Shown in pieces: positions 57,379 through 60,503 of a stretch of DNA of 60,503 nt. The stretch lies in assembly GCA_025201845.1 (NCBI GenBank), contig MU603964.1:4067-64569 (forward strand), read 5' to 3'. The position numbers and the translations under genes are program-made. The first letter of the stretch is position 1; each line of letters opens with the position of its first letter. The notes under the pieces were generated by a model, which did no database searches, was not told the DNA's origin, and worked only from the letters and a program-made list of their open reading frames with translations. This DNA is from Martensiomyces pterosporus. Its lineage: Eukaryota; Kickxellomycota; Kickxellomycetes; Kickxellales; Kickxellaceae.

Positions 57379-58476
57379 ATGCGCGTTTCTATCTCGTTTG
57401 CTGTTCTTGCCGTATTCTCGGCACAGATGGCATTGGCCAAGCCGCCGGCACATACATCGGCTCCTGCGTCTTCTCCTAGTACTAGCACGCCCGCATCTGC
57501 GTCCAGCCCTGCTCCTTCCTCAGCACCACCGCCTGCGTCCAGCCCTGCTCCTTCCTCAGCACCACCACCTGCGTCCAGCCCTGCTCCTTCTCCAGCACCA
57601 CCGCCTGCGTCCAGCCCTGCTCCTTCTCCGGCACCACCGCCTGCGTCCAGCCCTGCTCCTTCTCCAGCACCACCGCCTGCGTCCAGCCCTGCTCCTTCTC
57701 CGGCACCACCGCCTGCGTCCAGCCCTGCTCCTTCCTCAGCACCACCGCCTGCGTCCAGCCCTGCTCCTTCCCCAGCACCACCGCCTGCGTCTAGTCATTC
57801 TCCTTATCCAGCATCATCACCTGCGTCCAGCCCTGCTCCTTCTCCAGCACCACCGCCTGCGTCCAGCCCTGCTCCTTCCTCAGCACCACCGCCTGCGTCC
57901 AGTCCAGCCCCAGCTCCCGCTTCCTCCGTACCAGCTGGTCACCAAAGTGGTTATTCATCAGCATCTACCCCGTGCGATAGCACCACTACTGTTGTTGTTG
58001 TACCTCCCTCTGCTGCACCATATGGCTCCTCTGCTGCACCATATGGCTCCTCTGCTGCACCATACAGCCCTTCAGCCGCTCCATACAGCTCGTCAAGAGC
58101 ACCGTACAGCTCGTCAAGAGCACCCTACAGCTCAATAGAGGCACCATATATCTCGTCAGTGGCTTCTTATAGCTCTTCACAAGCCCCCTACAGCTCCCCA
58201 GAAGCACCATACGCTCCCCCATCGCCTACTCCCTGCGATGAGACCACCACGGTTGTTATTGTGCCACCCTCGGCCCCGTGCGACGACATTACCACCGTTG
58301 TCGAGATGGCTGGCACTGATTCTGTCGAGACGCTGAATGGAGGAGCCCCGATTGCAACAATTGGACAGTGCCCTGACTACACTATCACGGTCACCAACCA
58401 GGTGTTTGCCACTCTCACCACAACCATTACTCCATCGTGGCTTGCCATTCCTGGGAGCAACCCGTACGGTTACTAA
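57379..58476 (+). CDS. Secreted Pro/Ala/Ser-rich repetitive protein, wall-associated
   Basis: A 365-residue protein. Signal peptide MRVSISFAVLAVFSAQMALA leads to eleven 12-residue repeats of ASSPAPSSAPPP type (about residues 41-172). A linker follows, then about nine seven-residue APYSSS-type repeats, and a C-terminal domain. A motif of the form PCD-x-TTTVV-V/I-VPPSA occurs before and after the short repeats (near 200 and 290). The C-terminus has CPDYTITVTNQVFATLTTTI. The composition suggests heavy O-glycosylation at the wall or extracellular matrix. No hydrophobic GPI tail is visible. The first ATG is 57379; the frame upstream opens with GTG. Function is unknown. Confidence 0.85.
   Translation: MRVSISFAVLAVFSAQMALAKPPAHTSAPASSPSTSTPASASSPAPSSAPPPASSPAPSSAPPPASSPAPSPAPPPASSPAPSPAPPPASSPAPSPAPPPASSPAPSPAPPPASSPAPSSAPPPASSPAPSPAPPPASSHSPYPASSPASSPAPSPAPPPASSPAPSSAPPPASSPAPAPASSVPAGHQSGYSSASTPCDSTTTVVVVPPSAAPYGSSAAPYGSSAAPYSPSAAPYSSSRAPYSSSRAPYSSIEAPYISSVASYSSSQAPYSSPEAPYAPPSPTPCDETTTVVIVPPSAPCDDITTVVEMAGTDSVETLNGGAPIATIGQCPDYTITVTNQVFATLTTTITPSWLAIPGSNPYGY
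57499..57894. repeat. 36-bp tandem repeat array, 11 units
   Basis: Units start at 57499 and every 36 bp to 57859; the ninth (57787) is degenerate. They encode the 12-residue Pro/Ala/Ser repeats of the secreted protein. Confidence 0.95.
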
Positions 58477-59352
58477 ACTACAAGCGTTGTGGTCGTATAA
58501 GATGCCCGGTTGCTGCATGGCGACTGCTTGAGCCATGCTCCGTGCACACGTATGCCCCGCCAGCATCTGATCGCTTTCTCAGTTTTTCCTTTTCATTTCC
58601 CTCTTAATCTCTTCTACTTTTCATTTCCCCGATTTTAATGCCAGGTCAATGTCAAAATATATGCATCTCAAATAACCTGGATCCACGCCAACCACCCTCT
58701 GTTTAGCGCCATATCCCCCTGCTCTTCCCCTCAGGAACCTGTGGGGGCTCAAATAGAGTGGGCAGTAGCCTCTGCTATAGCCTCAATTCTTGCACCTCAG
58801 AAACTAAGGGCCGTGTGCAAGCGGTGCGCGGCTCCCTGGAAGTTTGTTCCTAATAATTGCACCGTGCAATTCCCCCGCATTATGTAGATAACTGCTTTTC
58901 TTAGAAGACTTGCTTACACCCTATAATTGCTTTCCAAACTTTGTGTTGGTCTGAGTAATATTCCAGACAATATTGTCTGGAGGTATTCCCAGATCTTCCA
59001 TGAGCGTCAATACGTCGTGGGACCCTCGCGCATCTTCAAACGTAGTATCAGCACCTCATTCCAAAATGGACTGCTGGTTAGAAGAGGCAATACAAATAGC
59101 AGCTGTTTACTTTCTGCTAGACTGCTGGGCGTTCATATAGCAGCACTTGATCCCAGTCTATCCTTGGTATTCTTCACTCAGGCAGCTGTTTAGCAAACTC
59201 AAATAGCTCCCTGCTGTCTATTGCATCTCGCTCACATTCTTTGCAGAGCACCCCTGCCTTTTCTTCTTCTCACGCTTTTGTTACTTGCGCATCGCTTTTG
59301 AGCGGACACAAAGCATCCATTCACAATATAGCGGTACGCGAAGCAGCTAGGG
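58477..59352. other. Intergenic region between two secreted-protein genes
   Basis: About 876 bp, AT-rich relative to the window. Short frames (for example around 58927-59193) have no recognisable homology, and no TATA element close to the next gene is obvious. Confidence 0.5.
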
Positions 59353-60503
59353 ATGAATCGAGTGCTTTCCATTTCGTTGTTGCTCGCTGCTGTCAGCAGC
59401 GCGGCCCCTGCATTCCCTGACCAATACGAGCCATTCCTCCAGGATAATCGCATCAGGCTCGATGGCGCTGGAGGATATGGCAGGCCACCGGCACCTCCCC
59501 ACCCTGCACCATCGCATGCATATACACTGGCACCTAAACCACCACCTAAACCGACACCTAAACCGGTACCAGCCCCTGGGTACTCAGGGCCAGCACATGC
59601 TCCATCGGCCACGCACAGCTCCAAACCACGTGCGCCTGCGTATATCCCAGCTCCAGCACCAGTGCACACATATGCTCCAGCACCAACGCACACACATGCC
59701 CCAAGTTCCGCATATGCTCCAGCACCAACACACACACATGCCCCAAGTCCTGCATATGCTCCAGCACCAACACACACACACGCTCCAAGTCCTGCATATG
59801 CTCCAGCACCAACACACACACATGCCCCGAGTCCTGCATATGCTCCGGCACCAACACACACACATGCCCCGAGTCCCGTATATGCTCCGGCACCAACACA
59901 TACACATGCGCCAAGTCCTGCATATGCTCCAGCACCAACACACACGCACGCTCCAAGTCCTGTATATGCTCCAGCACCAACACACACACATGCCCCGAGT
60001 CCTGCATATGCTCCGGCACATTCACCAGCGCATTCACCAGCACATTCACCAGCGCATTCACCAGCGCATTCACCAGCACATGTTCCAGCGCATGTTCCAG
60101 CACCAGCATACGCCCCAGCACCAGCATATGCTAGCATAGCCACTGCAGGTGAGGAGAGTGCACCAGAATCGGCATACTCAGCAGCCCCCTCGTATTCGAG
60201 CACTCCTACACCAGGTCTCTCATACTCTGCAGAGCCAGAGCCAGAGCCAGTATACCCAGTAGCACCCTCCTACTCTAGTGCTGCTGCTGCTGCTCCACCG
60301 CACGAGGCTTCATCTTCAGCGCCAGAATACTCAGCGCCAGAATACTCAGCGCCAGCTCAGGCATGTACAGCAGCTTCACATGCGAGTGCAGCAGCTCCAT
60401 CGCATGAGGCTCCATCCACAGCATATTCTGCCCCAGCACCAGCACCAGCACCGGCATATTCTGCCCCAGCACCAGCACCAGCGCCGGCATATTCTGCACC
60501 AGC
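59353..60503 (+). CDS. Secreted Pro/Ala/His-rich repetitive protein, truncated by the window end
   Basis: The frame from the ATG at 59353 stays open to the last base, giving at least 383 residues with no stop. A signal peptide (MNRVLSISLLLAAVSSAAPA) and a short unique segment (FPDQYEPFLQDNRIRLDGAG) precede a Lys/Pro-rich stretch and eight 14-residue repeats of YAPAPTHTHAPSPA. A run of SPAH tetrapeptides and then Tyr-Ser-Ala-Pro-rich repeats follow. The His-rich repeats could bind metal or respond to pH (inference). It shares the secreted, Pro/Ala/Ser-rich plan of the preceding gene. The C-terminus is unseen. An open frame on the opposite strand through the same repeats is a shadow. Confidence 0.85.
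   Translation, partial: MNRVLSISLLLAAVSSAAPAFPDQYEPFLQDNRIRLDGAGGYGRPPAPPHPAPSHAYTLAPKPPPKPTPKPVPAPGYSGPAHAPSATHSSKPRAPAYIPAPAPVHTYAPAPTHTHAPSSAYAPAPTHTHAPSPAYAPAPTHTHAPSPAYAPAPTHTHAPSPAYAPAPTHTHAPSPVYAPAPTHTHAPSPAYAPAPTHTHAPSPVYAPAPTHTHAPSPAYAPAHSPAHSPAHSPAHSPAHSPAHVPAHVPAPAYAPAPAYASIATAGEESAPESAYSAAPSYSSTPTPGLSYSAEPEPEPVYPVAPSYSSAAAAAPPHEASSSAPEYSAPEYSAPAQACTAASHASAAAPSHEAPSTAYSAPAPAPAPAYSAPAPAPAPAYSAP
59671..60006. repeat. 42-bp tandem repeat array, eight units
   Basis: Units begin with TATGCTCC at 59671, 59713, 59755, 59797, 59839, 59881, 59923 and 59965. They are nearly identical, differ mostly at third codon positions and encode 14-residue repeats. Confidence 0.95.
60016..60084. repeat. 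12-bp tandem repeat (SPAH tetrapeptides)
   Basis: GCACATTCACCA/GCGCATTCACCA units in frame with the secreted protein, ending in GTTCCA variants. Confidence 0.9.

Noticed and set aside
58927..59193. 88-codon frame between the two secreted-protein genes
   Set aside because: It lacks an ATG start and has no homology that I recognise.
59232..60203. 323-codon minus-strand frame of Gly/Ala/Cys repeats
   Set aside because: It is the complement of the 42-bp repeats of the secreted protein starting at 59353, which has a signal peptide and proper start; the minus frame has neither.

Overview
The window looks like nuclear DNA from an intron-poor, gene-dense fungus. It holds an Atg13 homologue, a Zn(II)2Cys6 regulator, a Vrg4-type GDP-mannose transporter, a TOK-like outward-rectifier channel relative, a Pxa-type peroxisomal ABC transporter and several small secreted wall-type proteins. 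Genes sit on both strands with no operons. Most are single-exon; only three introns could be placed (146, 186 and 130 nt, all GT..AG). Several genes have a clear TATA element about 100-200 nt upstream of the start codon. An early-diverging filamentous lineage such as Kickxellomycotina would fit, but that placement is inference; no rRNA or other marker is present.

Left part (1-10 kb): a coiled-coil protein, S-adenosylmethionine synthetase, a sugar transporter, then a minus-strand cluster of small secreted proteins with hydrophobic tails, one of which looks decayed. 10-24 kb: the HOPS subunit Vps39, phosphoacetylglucosamine mutase (chitin/UDP-GlcNAc pathway), an F-box/LRR-like protein, a peroxisomal ABC transporter and a mitochondrial HAD hydrolase. 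24-36 kb: a TOK-like membrane protein with non-canonical selectivity filters, Tma7, D-aminoacyl-tRNA deacylase, a very long two-exon Atg13, and Apc5. 36-42 kb: an EF-hand-bearing proline dehydrogenase, a DUF5522-type protein, Rmi1 and a LITAF-domain protein.

Right part (42-60.5 kb): long gene-free stretches with tandem duplications flank a Zn2Cys6 transcription factor whose start-codon region is duplicated out of frame. After that come an enoyl-CoA hydratase/isomerase, an ER cyclophilin, the GDP-mannose transporter, proteasome subunit beta-4, and two Pro/Ala/Ser/His-rich repetitive secreted proteins. The second of these runs off the right end.

The genes are mostly unrelated housekeeping functions. 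Loose themes are cell wall and glycosylation (PCM1, VRG4, the secreted repeat proteins), vacuole/autophagy (VPS39, ATG13) and fatty-acid or amino-acid catabolism (Pxa-like transporter, ECI-like enzyme, PUT1). No tRNA, rRNA, transposon, CRISPR array or origin was recognised.
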